From assembly GCF_900536025.1 (NCBI RefSeq), contig NZ_UNOZ01000013.1, forward strand, positions 434,001 through 498,000: a DNA stretch of 64,000 nucleotides, given 5' to 3'. This document shows, piece after piece, positions 26,158-37,638 of the stretch (positions are counted from its first letter, which is position 1; the number at the start of each line of letters is the position of its first letter). Under the pieces are notes generated by a model that searched no databases, was not told the origin of the DNA, and was given only the letters and a program-made list of their open reading frames with translations. Origin of the DNA: Pseudomonas reidholzensis. Its GTDB lineage: Bacteria; Pseudomonadota; Gammaproteobacteria; Pseudomonadales; Pseudomonadaceae. A program made the translations under genes and the position numbers.

Positions 26158-27321
26158 TCAGCGGGTTTCGTTGAACAGTTCGCGGCCGATCAGCATCCGG
26201 CGGATCTCGCTGGTGCCGGCGCCGATTTCGTACAGCTTGGCATCGCGCAGCAGGCGGCCCGCCGGGAATTCGTTGATATAGCCGTTGCCGCCCAGGATCT
26301 GGATCGCCTCGAGGGCCATCTGGGTGGCGCGCTCGGCGCTGTAGAGGATCACCCCGGCGGCGTCCTTGCGGGTCGTCTCGCCCCGGTCGCAGGCCTGGGC
26401 CACCGCATACAGGTAGGCGCGGCTGGCGTTGAGCTGGGTGTACATGTCGGCGATCTTGCCCTGGATCAGCTGGAACTCGCCGATGCTCTGCCCAAACTGC
26501 TTGCGGTCGTGGATATACGGCACCACCAGGTCCATGCACGCCTGCATGATCCCGGTCGGGCCGCCGGCCAGCACCACGCGTTCGTAGTCGAGGCCGCTCA
26601 TCAGTACCCGCACGCCGCCGTTGAGCTGGCCGAGGATGTTCTCCTGCGGCACTTCGACGTCATCGAAAAACAGCTCGCAGGTGTTCGAGCCGCGCATGCC
26701 GAGCTTGTCGAACTTGTTGCTGCGGCTGAAGCCTTTCCAGTCGCGCTCGACGATGAACGCGGTGATGCCATGGGCGCCCTTGTCCAGGTCGGTCTTGGCG
26801 TAGATCACGTAGGTGTTGGCGTCGGGGCCGTTGGTGATCCAGGTCTTGCTGCCGTTGAGCACGTAATGGTCGCCACGCAGCTCGGCGCGCAGCTTCATCG
26901 ATACCACGTCGGAGCCGGCGTTGGGCTCACTCATGGCCAGGGCGCCGATGTGCTCGCCGCTGATCAGCTTGGGCAGGTACTTTAGTTTCTGTGCGTGGCT
27001 GCCGTTGCGGTTGATCTGGTTGACGCAGAGGTTGGAGTGCGCACCGTAGGAGAGGGCGACCGAGGCCGAGCCGCGGCTGATCTCTTCCATCGCCACCACG
27101 TGGGCCAGGTAGCCGAGGCCGGCACCGCCGTATTCTTCGGCGACGGTGACGCCGAGCAGGCCCATGTCACCGAACTTGCGCCACATGTCGGCGGGGAACA
27201 GGTTGTCGTGGTCGATCTGCGCGGCGCGCGGGGCCAGTTCGTCGGCGACGAAGGTGCGGACCTGGTCGCGGAGCATGTCGATGGTTTCGCCGAGGGCGAA
27301 GTTCAGGGACGGGTAATGCAT
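26158..27321 (-). CDS. liuA: isovaleryl-CoA dehydrogenase
   Basis: 387 aa, acyl-CoA dehydrogenase family, FAD-dependent. It oxidises isovaleryl-CoA to 3-methylcrotonyl-CoA. Visible signatures are [16 protein letters not shown] and [16 protein letters not shown] in the middle domain, the [12 protein letters not shown] segment with the glutamate typical of isovaleryl-CoA dehydrogenases, and the C-terminal [20 protein letters not shown]. First gene of the liu operon. AAGG lies 7 bases before the ATG. In P. aeruginosa a MerR-type regulator gene (liuR) precedes it; here an acyl-CoA synthetase is divergent instead. Confidence 0.96.
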   Translation of the reverse strand: MHYPSLNFALGETIDMLRDQVRTFVADELAPRAAQIDHDNLFPADMWRKFGDMGLLGVTVAEEYGGAGLGYLAHVVAMEEISRGSASVALSYGAHSNLCVNQINRNGSHAQKLKYLPKLISGEHIGALAMSEPNAGSDVVSMKLRAELRGDHYVLNGSKTWITNGPDANTYVIYAKTDLDKGAHGITAFIVERDWKGFSRSNKFDKLGMRGSNTCELFFDDVEVPQENILGQLNGGVRVLMSGLDYERVVLAGGPTGIMQACMDLVVPYIHDRKQFGQSIGEFQLIQGKIADMYTQLNASRAYLYAVAQACDRGETTRKDAAGVILYSAERATQMALEAIQILGGNGYINEFPAGRLLRDAKLYEIGAGTSEIRRMLIGRELFNETR

Positions 27322-27407
27322 GGAGGCACCTTCTTGTTCTTGAAATGTGGATTACACCGTAGCTCATGGGGCTTGCAGCGGACCCTGTGCGCGGTCTTTA
27401 TCTAACC

Positions 27408-27423
27408 TTTACGTTAACGTAAA
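27408..27423. promoter_or_regulatory. palindromic operator, liuA side
   Basis: TTTACGTTAACGTAAA, a perfect 16-bp palindrome 85 bp upstream of liuA. It matches the second site 50 bp away. The type of sequence fits the MerR-family LiuR regulator of branched-chain amino acid catabolism; that assignment is from memory and context. Confidence 0.75.
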
Positions 27424-27457
27424 CCTGCACTTCGAGGCTGTCAATGCACCCATGACC

Positions 27458-27473
27458 TTTACGTTAACGTTAA
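27458..27473. promoter_or_regulatory. palindromic operator, acyl-CoA synthetase side
   Basis: TTTACGTTAACGTTAA, identical to the first site except at the last arm. The centres are exactly 50 bp apart, so both sites face the same side of the helix. It lies 65 bp before the acyl-CoA synthetase start, making co-regulation with liuABCD likely. Confidence 0.72.
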
Positions 27474-27537
27474 TCTGAGCCAGAGTATCCATCGCTTGCT
27501 TCAGTCATGCCCAGAACAACCACAAGAAGGGATACTC

Positions 27538-29217
27538 ATGAGCCAACCAAGCTACACCCGCGGCCCCCAGGTCAGGCCATTGCTCGAGCAGACCATCGGC
27601 CAGGCCTTCGACGCCACGGTGGCCCGCTGCGCGGACGGCGAAGCGCTGGTCGTCCGTCACCAAGGCCTGCACTACACCTGGCGGCAATTGGCCGAGGAGG
27701 TCGACCAGCATGCCCGCGCGCTGATGGCGCTGGGCGTCGAGTGCGGTGATCGGGTAGGCATCTGGGCACCCAACTGCGCCCAGTGGTGCATCCTGCAACT
27801 GGCCAGCGCCAAGGTCGGCGCGATCCTGGTCAACATCAACCCGGCTTACCGGGTCGCCGAGCTGGACTATGTGCTGCGCCAGTCCGGCTGCCGCTGGCTG
27901 GTCTGCGCCGATGCGTTCAAGGCTTCGGACTACCACGCCATGCTCATCGAGCTGGTGCCGGGCCTGGCCGATCAGGCACCGGGCACGTGGGCAAGCGAGA
28001 CACTGCCCGAGCTGCGCGGGGTGATCAGCCTGGCCGAGCAGCCGCCCAGCGGTTTTCTGCCTTGGCGGCAACTGGCCGAGCGGACAGGGCAGACCGACCC
28101 CGCCGCCTATCTGGCTCGCCAGCGCAGCCTGCAGTTCGATCACCCGGTGAACATCCAGTACACCTCCGGCACCACCGGTGCGCCCAAGGGCGCCACCCTG
28201 AGTCACTACAACATCCTCAACAATGGCTGGATGGTCGGCGAGAGCCTTGGCCTGAGCGACCGCGACCGCATGGTGATCCCGGTGCCGCTGTACCACTGCT
28301 TCGGCATGGTCATGGCCAACCTCGGCTGCATCACCCATGGCAGCACGATGATCTACCCCAACGACGCCTTCGACCCCGAGCTGACCCTGCGCGCTGTGGC
28401 CGAAGAGCGCGCGAGCATCCTCTATGGCGTGCCGACCATGTTCATCGCCATGCTCGATCATCCGGCCCGCCAGCACCTCGACCTGTCGTCGCTGCGCAGC
28501 GGCATCATGGCGGGCGCCACCTGCCCGATCGAGGTGATGCGCCGGGTCATCGAGCAGATGCACATGGCCGAGGTGCAGATTGCCTACGGCATGACCGAGA
28601 CCAGCCCGGTGTCGCTGCAGACCGGCCCGGATGACGAGCTGGAGCTGCGCGTGACCACCGTCGGCCGCACCCAGCCGCAGCTGGAAACCAAGCTGATCGA
28701 CGCCGACGGCTGCATCGTTGCCCGTGGCCAGATCGGTGAGCTGTGCACCCGTGGCTACAGCGTGATGCTAGGTTACTGGAACAACCCCGAGGCGACCGTC
28801 GATGCCATCGACCCGGCGCGCTGGATGCACACCGGCGACCTGGCGGTGATGGATGAGCAGGGCTATGTGCGGATTGTCGGGCGCAACAAGGACATGATCA
28901 TTCGCGGCGGTGAGAACATCTATCCGCGCGAGCTGGAGGAGTTTTTCTACACCCATCCGGCCGTGGCCGATGCGCAGGTGATCGGCATTCCGTGCAGTAA
29001 GTACGGTGAAGAGGTGGTGGCCTGGATCAAGTTGCACCCCGGGCACAGCGCGTCGGCCGAGGAGCTGCAGGCCTGGTGCAAGGCACGCATCGCGCATTTC
29101 AAGGTGCCGCGGCATTACCGCTTCGTCGATGAGTTTCCGATGACGGTGACCGGCAAGGTGCAGAAGTTTCGCATGCGCGAGATCAGTATCGAAGAACTCG
29201 GGGAGCGCCCGATTTAG
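27538..29217 (+). CDS. AMP-dependent acyl-CoA synthetase
   Basis: 559 aa from the ATG at 27538, with AGAAGGGA 7 bases upstream; a possible start at 27496 lacks such a site. Motifs: P-loop [25 protein letters not shown], the hinge [19 protein letters not shown] and the C-terminal TVTGKVQKF lysine. It activates a medium-chain or branched carboxylic acid to its CoA ester. Because it is divergent from liuA and shares operator sites with it, isovalerate or a related acid is a reasonable substrate guess. The last 181 bp or so of the gene (29012-29192) are duplicated at 30401-30581. Confidence 0.92.
   Translation: MSQPSYTRGPQVRPLLEQTIGQAFDATVARCADGEALVVRHQGLHYTWRQLAEEVDQHARALMALGVECGDRVGIWAPNCAQWCILQLASAKVGAILVNINPAYRVAELDYVLRQSGCRWLVCADAFKASDYHAMLIELVPGLADQAPGTWASETLPELRGVISLAEQPPSGFLPWRQLAERTGQTDPAAYLARQRSLQFDHPVNIQYTSGTTGAPKGATLSHYNILNNGWMVGESLGLSDRDRMVIPVPLYHCFGMVMANLGCITHGSTMIYPNDAFDPELTLRAVAEERASILYGVPTMFIAMLDHPARQHLDLSSLRSGIMAGATCPIEVMRRVIEQMHMAEVQIAYGMTETSPVSLQTGPDDELELRVTTVGRTQPQLETKLIDADGCIVARGQIGELCTRGYSVMLGYWNNPEATVDAIDPARWMHTGDLAVMDEQGYVRIVGRNKDMIIRGGENIYPRELEEFFYTHPAVADAQVIGIPCSKYGEEVVAWIKLHPGHSASAEELQAWCKARIAHFKVPRHYRFVDEFPMTVTGKVQKFRMREISIEELGERPI
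29012..29192 (+). repeat. direct repeat copy 1 (3' end of acyl-CoA synthetase gene)
   Basis: Matches 30401-30581 with about six differences by my reading. The spacing between copies is 1389 bp, and a miniature RHS gene lies between them. Confidence 0.93.
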
Positions 29218-29293
29218 TCTGTCGGGGTCGATCGCCCGCGCGCTGGTTCGGGGGCAACCGTGGGTGGTGGATTGATAGGCTACACGGGTACCT

Positions 29294-30274
29294 CTATTTT
29301 TTCGTTCGAATGCCTGTTAACTGCTTGAGTAACCCTTTCATGGATGTAGTTGAACGGTGGGTCTCCGGATAAAAGGTGACGGGTTCTGCATCGAGGTATT
29401 GATCGGGCAACAGATTTATCTCCACCGTAGGCGACGTGGGGTGTGGCGTTTTTGTGTTAATTATTTTGCTCTGGTAGGTGATGACTGGTTTGTTTGTCAT
29501 GTTGGAGAGTGTCTGGCCAAACGCTGTCGCTGGGAAGCGACTATCCCCTGACATCGCGGTGGCCCCGCCATAACAGGAGACTAGGTGAATCGGTCCGCTT
29601 TCCAGGGCTATGCCTTCCTTTTTGAGTCCTTTTAGAAGTTGCTCCGGTGTCAAGCCGCCCACGGTAGATCCGGTGCCGTGACCGACGATAGTCGTCATGT
29701 CGTACCCGGGCTTTCCAACCTCTTGACCCTGCGTGACAATAATAGATTTGAGTTGCGGATTGATGGTCCTGGGTTTTCCGAACGTAACATATGGGCGAGT
29801 TGTTCGAAGTTGCGGGCTAATGAATGGGCCAATGCCGTGTCCACTAGGGTCACTGAAGTTGACCGGGTCGCCCAATACAAACGCATAAGTATTCAAGCCA
29901 CCTTTATCGAAAGGGCTGTCCCCGTCAGGGCTGTTGAACCTCATCAATACCGGGTTGTAGGCGCGGTAACCCCTGCCGAGTAAATAGTGCGTGGTGATCG
30001 GATCGAGACGTTCACCTTTGAACCCGACTGGCAGGGTGCTCGGCGCTGTGTATCCGTAGGCGGCGAACTGCATCGAGCGCAAGCCGGCGCGCGACGCGCC
30101 GTTCAGGGGTGACCGCTGTGCGTCCGTGCAGACCAGCTCGGTATTTTCTTGATCACCAGGGCGGGTGACAGATGCCATGACCTGCGCTCCATGACTGAAG
30201 CGCGTGGCGCTGTGCAGCGGTTCGACGGTCGTTATCAAGTCTGAGTTGCGATAGAAATAGCGCGCTGTCTTCAT
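29294..30274 (-). CDS. miniature RHS-core protein with clan CD-like C-terminal domain
   Basis: 326 aa from the ATG at 30274 (GGAAG upstream); longer starts would read through the leader hairpin. Residues 1-95 are the short N-terminal part of small Pseudomonas RHS-associated proteins (FYRNSDLITTV). Residues 96-146 are the RHS-associated core (YLLGRGYRAYNPVLMRFNSP, then GGLNTYAFVLGDPVN and DPSGH). After it comes a unique domain with IVGHGTG (H199-G200) and HLVSCYGG (S233-C234), the spacing and pattern of clan CD cysteine peptidases such as toxin self-processing domains. No signal peptide. No immunity gene is recognisable beside it. Peptidase or toxin activity is inference. Confidence 0.72.
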   Translation of the reverse strand: MKTARYFYRNSDLITTVEPLHSATRFSHGAQVMASVTRPGDQENTELVCTDAQRSPLNGASRAGLRSMQFAAYGYTAPSTLPVGFKGERLDPITTHYLLGRGYRAYNPVLMRFNSPDGDSPFDKGGLNTYAFVLGDPVNFSDPSGHGIGPFISPQLRTTRPYVTFGKPRTINPQLKSIIVTQGQEVGKPGYDMTTIVGHGTGSTVGGLTPEQLLKGLKKEGIALESGPIHLVSCYGGATAMSGDSRFPATAFGQTLSNMTNKPVITYQSKIINTKTPHPTSPTVEINLLPDQYLDAEPVTFYPETHRSTTSMKGLLKQLTGIRTKK

Positions 30275-30328
30275 CTGCCTGACTTCCCTGCTGTCTGCTG
30301 AGTATCGCCCTGAATTAGGGCCAGGACC

Positions 30329-30357
30329 GGTTTGCCCCTGTGCCACAGGGAGAAACC
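30329..30357 (-). promoter_or_regulatory. leader hairpin of first mini-RHS gene
   Basis: GGTTTGCCCCTG and CAGGGAGAAACC form an imperfect 12-bp stem around TGCCA, 54 nt before the start codon. It is in the same place, 3 bp from the 45-bp motif, as a perfect hairpin before the second mini-RHS gene. Confidence 0.6.
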
Positions 30358-30360
30358 ATT

Positions 30361-30405
30361 CTAGGAACATCCCGCGGCCGTCACTACTGGCGGAAATATC
30401 AGGTG
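30361..30405. repeat. 45-bp motif, copy 1
   Basis: Begins CTAGGAACATCCCGCGGCCG and ends at AGGTG, two or so mismatches from 31803-31847. Its AGGTG end is shared with the start of the acyl-CoA synthetase fragment, so the two sequences are joined at a 5-bp overlap. Confidence 0.9.
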
Positions 30406-30633
30406 GTGGCCTGGATCAAGTCGCACCCGGGGCACAGCGCGTTGGCCGAGGAGCTGCAGGCTTGGTGCAAGGCACGGATCGCGCATTTCAAGGTGCCGCG
30501 GCATTACCGCTTCGTCGATGAGTTTCCGATGACGGTGACCGGCAAGGTGCAGAAGTTTCGCATGCGGGAGATCAGTATCGAGGTGTTGGCGGGGCCGATC
30601 CTGGATGAGCGTCTGCTGATAATGCCGACCTGA
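30401..30633 (+). pseudogene. duplicated 3' fragment of acyl-CoA synthetase gene
   Basis: The reading frame VVAWIKSHPGHSALAEELQA to MREISIE repeats the last 60 or so residues of the intact synthetase at 27538-29217, then runs into unrelated codons and stops at 30631-30633. It has no start region, AMP-binding site or own ribosome-binding site. About 181 bp (30401-30581) are nearly identical to 29012-29192, so the duplication is fairly recent. It is one edge of the duplicated mini-RHS unit. Confidence 0.92.
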
Positions 30634-30683
30634 TCGCGGGGCTGCGCTAACGCAACTGCGCCCTAAAGTTCCCGGTGCGTGCT

Positions 30684-31751
30684 TCACCTTAAGCCACTAG
30701 CCCGAAGATCATCTAAAACCCTATCGAGATTAGGGTCATAATCAGCCAACATGCCTTGTCTAATGATGCTTACGTCACGGCGGAATATGAAGTCTTTGCT
30801 GAGGCTTTCAGGTGTTCTTCGTGGGTTGGGTAAGTAGCGGGCGTTCATAATACGGTGGTCAAAAATCATTACTTTATAAGTGTCGTCAAGTGAAAGTCTC
30901 GTGTCGTCTAGGTAGTTTGAGTGACGGCCGGCCATAATTGCGTCATGGTGTTTCATCGTTGCGTTTCGCGACATGTCAGTTAGCCATTTTGACGTTGCCG
31001 GATTGGGTTCTAAGCCTATTTTTTTGATGCTGTTGTGCATTTCCATCAACGAGGATTGCGGGTAATTCAGGGCGGGATGCGTGTATAGATCTGGCTCCAC
31101 CCTGTCCATGCGGTGAATCATTTCAACACCTTCGTAGCTGTTGATTATAGATGTTGCTTCCCTGCGGTCAGATCCTAGACGGGCGCCGGCATGCGTCACT
31201 GCGGCACCGTTGTCATACTGATTAATTCTGTTTCGCAAGCCTCTTGTACCTAAGTTTTTCAATCCGCGCTCAAATGCAGACGTCATTCGACCAATGATGG
31301 AGGTACCTAGTGGGTCAGCGTAGTTAATGGGGTCTCCATGACAGTAGGCATAGGCATTCACGCCGCCTTGTCTGAAGGGGCTCAAGCTGTCAGGAGAATT
31401 GAATCTCATCACGGCAGGGTTGTAGGCGCGACGTCCTTGCCCCAGCAGGTAGAAGTGTGCGTGGGTATCCAGCAGCTCTCCGTTAAAAGCTAATAGGGCG
31501 GCTGCACTGGTCGGTGGTTCGCAGTATCCATAGGCGGTGTAGTCAAGCGCATTTATTTGCTGCCTGAGGTGGGCGCCTAGTACTGAGTTACCTGGATCGG
31601 TATAGACAAGCGTACTGTCCCGTCTGTCAGGTGACTGGCTGATGCCAGCAAGAGGGCGCTGGCCCTGACGAAAAAAACGCTGGCTATCTTGAACTTGCAG
31701 TGAATGGACCAACTGTCGACCGCAGTAGAAGAATTGCTTGCTGGATGACAT
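30684..31751 (-). CDS. miniature RHS-core protein with unassigned C-terminal domain
   Basis: 355 aa; AAGGAG lies 7-8 bases before the ATG. Residues 1-98 correspond to the N-terminal part of the neighbouring mini-RHS protein (FFYCGRQLVHSLQV; TAYGYCEPP). Residues 99-149 are the RHS core (YLLGQGRRAYNPAVMRFNSP, GGVNAYAYCHGDPIN, DPLG). Residues 150-355 are unlike the neighbour and unlike any domain I recognise; they include KHHDAIMAGRH and IFDHRIMNARYLP. The C-terminal third of the gene is clearly richer in A and T than its surroundings, a sign of transfer. A toxin cargo is possible but not shown. No adjacent immunity gene is evident. Confidence 0.72.
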   Translation of the reverse strand: MSSSKQFFYCGRQLVHSLQVQDSQRFFRQGQRPLAGISQSPDRRDSTLVYTDPGNSVLGAHLRQQINALDYTAYGYCEPPTSAAALLAFNGELLDTHAHFYLLGQGRRAYNPAVMRFNSPDSLSPFRQGGVNAYAYCHGDPINYADPLGTSIIGRMTSAFERGLKNLGTRGLRNRINQYDNGAAVTHAGARLGSDRREATSIINSYEGVEMIHRMDRVEPDLYTHPALNYPQSSLMEMHNSIKKIGLEPNPATSKWLTDMSRNATMKHHDAIMAGRHSNYLDDTRLSLDDTYKVMIFDHRIMNARYLPNPRRTPESLSKDFIFRRDVSIIRQGMLADYDPNLDRVLDDLRASGLR

Positions 31752-31770
31752 GCCCGTGCTCCTTGTTTTC

Positions 31771-31799
31771 GGTGTCCCCCTGCGTAACAGGGGGACACC
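31771..31799 (-). promoter_or_regulatory. leader hairpin of second mini-RHS gene
   Basis: GGTGTCCCCCTG / CAGGGGGACACC is a perfect 12-bp stem with a CGTAA loop, 19 nt before the start codon. Compared with the hairpin before the first gene, the fourth pair changes from T-A to G-C with pairing kept. Confidence 0.7.
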
Positions 31800-31802
31800 A
31801 GT

Positions 31803-31847
31803 CTAGGAACATGCCGCGGCCGTCACTACTGGCAGAAATATCAGGTG
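31803..31847. repeat. 45-bp motif, copy 2
   Basis: CTAGGAACATGCCGCGGCCG at the start, ending AGGTG; near-identical to 30361-30405. It ends 13 bp from the stop codon of the proline-rich 53-aa gene. Confidence 0.9.
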
Positions 31848-31859
31848 AGTTGGCTATCC

Positions 31860-32021
31860 TTAGGCTTTCACCGGCGGCTCCTGACTCGGCGGGTCGCCCA
31901 CGGTCGGTGGCATCGTCGGCTTGATCGGCAGCTCGTCCGGGTCCTGTTCGGGCACCGGCGGCGGGAGGCTCGGGTCGTCGATGTTCGGATCGGGTGTCTC
32001 CGGTGGAATGGGAATGTTCAT
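31860..32021 (-). CDS. proline- and aspartate-rich 53-aa protein
   Basis: 53 aa starting at 32021, preceded by GAGG about 8 bases upstream. Roughly a third of the residues are proline and another quarter aspartate or glutamate (PIPPETPDPNIDDPSLPPP). No signal peptide, membrane segment or known domain; probably unstructured. It is divergent from glgE with 140 bp between starts and may be stress-regulated with it, but that is a guess. The function is unknown. Confidence 0.65.
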   Translation of the reverse strand: MNIPIPPETPDPNIDDPSLPPPVPEQDPDELPIKPTMPPTVGDPPSQEPPVKA

Positions 32022-32161
32022 GGCCTGACCTCGCTTCGGGTGTTGAGAAGGTGGTAGTGGCTTTGATCCGGGGCTGCGCCATTCGCTCAATTTTTTTGAA
32101 CCCGCTGCGTGTCACCGGCTCTGAACCCTTACCGCCACAAGCCAACAGGGAGCAAGGTCCG

Positions 32162-34180
32162 ATGTCTCGTAACGAGCCCTTCGAAAGCGTGCCCATGGCC
32201 AATGACCACCCCGACCAGGCCATCAGCCTGTCTCAGGCGCTGCTGGCGCCACGGCTGGTGATCGAGGACACCGCGCCCGTGCTCGACGGCGGTACCTTCG
32301 CCGCCAAGGCCGTCAGCGGCCAGCCGGTGCAGGTCAGCAGCAAGGTCTACGGCGACGGTCACGATCAACTGATGGTGGTCCTGCACTGGCGCGTCGCGCA
32401 CAGCCGGCATTGGCATGGCGTGCCCATGCAGGCGGCCGGCAACGACCTGTGGCTGGCTGAGTTCACCCCCAGCGAGCTGGGCCTGCACCTGTTCAGCCTC
32501 GAAGCCTGGATCGACCCGTTCGCCACCTATTGCCACGACCTGGAGAAGAAGTACCACGCCGGCGTCGAGGTGACCCTCGAGCTGGAGGAGGGCAGGTTGT
32601 TGCTGGGCAAAGGGGCGCAACGCAGTGAAGGCGCGCTGCGCGACCAGATCCTGGCCGTGCAGGCACGCCTGCCCGAGCTGGCTCAGGACGATCAGGTGGC
32701 GCTGCTGATGGCCCCTGAAACCGCCCGCCTGATGGCCGAGGCCGAGCACCGCAGCTACCTCACCCGCAGCATCGAATTCCCGCTCGACGTCGATCGCCCG
32801 GCGGCGTTGTTCGCCAGCTGGTACGAGCTGTTCCCGCGCTCGATCACCGATGACCCGGCACGCCACGGCACCTTCAACGACGTGCACCAGCGCCTGCCGA
32901 TGATCCGCGACATGGGCTTCGACGTGCTGTACTTCCCGCCGATCCACCCGATCGGCAAGCAGCACCGCAAGGGCCGCAACAATGCCTTGCAGGCCGAGCC
33001 GAGCGATCCGGGCAGCCCGTACGCCATCGGCAGCGCCGAAGGCGGCCACGACGCCATTCACCCTGAACTGGGCAGCCGCGAGGATTTCCGCCGGTTGGTG
33101 GCCGCCGCCGCTGAACACGGCCTGGAGATCGCCCTCGACTTCGCCATTCAGTGCTCGCAAGACCATCCCTGGCTGGTCGAACACCCCGGCTGGTTCAGCT
33201 GGCGCCCCGACGGCACCATCCGCTATGCCGAGAACCCGCCGAAAAAATACCAGGACATCGTCAACGTCGACTTCTATGCCGCCGAGGCCGTGCCCTCGCT
33301 GTGGCTGGCGCTGCGCGATGTGGTGGTCGGCTGGGTCGAGGAGGGCGTGAAGACCTTCCGCGTTGACAACCCGCACACCAAGCCGCTGCCGTTCTGGCAA
33401 TGGTTGATCGCCAATGTGCGCAGCCAGCACCCGGAGGTGATCTTTCTCGCCGAGGCCTTCACCAAGCCGGCGATGATGGCGCGGCTGGGCAAGGTCGGCT
33501 ATGCGCAGAGCTACACCTACTTCACCTGGCGCAACACCAAGCAGGAGCTGCGGGAGTATTTCGAAGAACTCAACCAGCCGCCGTGGAGTCAGTGCTACCG
33601 GCCGAATTTCTTCGTCAATACGCCGGACATCAACCCGTTCTTCCTGCAGACCAACGGCCGCGCCGGCTTCCTCATCCGCGCCGCGCTGGCGACCATGGGC
33701 TCTGGGCTGTGGGGCATGTATTCAGGCTTTGAGCTGTGCGAAGGCGCGGCGATCCCGGGCAAGGAGGAGTATCTGGATTCAGAGAAGTACGAGATCCGCC
33801 CGCGCGACTTCAGCGCGCCCGGCAACATCATTGCCGAGATCGCCCAGCTCAACCGCATCCGCCGGCAGAACCGCGCCTTGCAGACGCACCTGGGGGTGGC
33901 GTTCTTCAATTGCTGGAACGACAACATCCTCTATTTCGCCAAGCGCACGCCCGAGCGCGACAACTTCATCCTGGTGGCCATCAGCCTCGACCCGCACAAC
34001 GTGCAGGAGGCGAGTTTCGAGTTGCCGTTGTGGGAGCTGGGCCTGGACGACGACGCCGACACCCTGGGCGAAGACCTGATGAACGGCCACCGCTGGACCT
34101 GGCACGGCAAGACCCAATCGATGCGCATCGACCCCGATTATCAGCCGTTTGGTATCTGGCGCATAGAAAGGGCCCGTTAG
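32162..34180 (+). CDS. glgE: alpha-1,4-glucan:maltose-1-phosphate maltosyltransferase
   Basis: 672 aa from the ATG at 32162 (GGAG and AAGG upstream); the in-frame start at 31994 would add an unrelated 56 residues. It extends linear alpha-glucan with maltosyl units from maltose-1-phosphate. N-terminal beta domain, helical insert, then a GH13_3 barrel: FPPIHPIGKQHRKGRNN, the nucleophile in KTFRVDNPHTKP, the acid/base in FLAEAFTKP, and a late NTPDINPFF block. It leads the rightward glgE-treS-glgB group, from which a REP pair separates it. Confidence 0.95.
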   Translation: MSRNEPFESVPMANDHPDQAISLSQALLAPRLVIEDTAPVLDGGTFAAKAVSGQPVQVSSKVYGDGHDQLMVVLHWRVAHSRHWHGVPMQAAGNDLWLAEFTPSELGLHLFSLEAWIDPFATYCHDLEKKYHAGVEVTLELEEGRLLLGKGAQRSEGALRDQILAVQARLPELAQDDQVALLMAPETARLMAEAEHRSYLTRSIEFPLDVDRPAALFASWYELFPRSITDDPARHGTFNDVHQRLPMIRDMGFDVLYFPPIHPIGKQHRKGRNNALQAEPSDPGSPYAIGSAEGGHDAIHPELGSREDFRRLVAAAAEHGLEIALDFAIQCSQDHPWLVEHPGWFSWRPDGTIRYAENPPKKYQDIVNVDFYAAEAVPSLWLALRDVVVGWVEEGVKTFRVDNPHTKPLPFWQWLIANVRSQHPEVIFLAEAFTKPAMMARLGKVGYAQSYTYFTWRNTKQELREYFEELNQPPWSQCYRPNFFVNTPDINPFFLQTNGRAGFLIRAALATMGSGLWGMYSGFELCEGAAIPGKEEYLDSEKYEIRPRDFSAPGNIIAEIAQLNRIRRQNRALQTHLGVAFFNCWNDNILYFAKRTPERDNFILVAISLDPHNVQEASFELPLWELGLDDDADTLGEDLMNGHRWTWHGKTQSMRIDPDYQPFGIWRIERAR

Positions 34181-34193
34181 AGCGACGTACCTC

Positions 34194-34280
34194 CTGTGGG
34201 AGCGGGTTCACCCGCGAACAAGGGCGCAGCCCTTGCCATCCACCGCGGTGTTCTTTTCGCGGGTGAACCCGCCCCTACAG
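34194..34280. repeat. REP pair inside the glgE-treS gap
   Basis: Units at 34194-34218 and 34256-34280 in opposite orientation. The stem is CGCGGGTGAACCCGC rather than the TAAACCC form. Unusually it lies between two genes of the same direction, so it may dampen read-through from glgE into treS. Confidence 0.9.
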
Positions 34281-34326
34281 ATCACTCGCTCACTCAAGGC
34301 TTATGAAAATTTGAAAGGAGTCGCAC

Positions 34327-37638
<3,312 letters not shown>

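Noticed and set aside
30340..30633. Independent small gene between the mini-RHS genes (possible immunity gene)
   Set aside because: Its sequence is a copy of the acyl-CoA synthetase C-terminus with no start region, so it is a duplication fragment.
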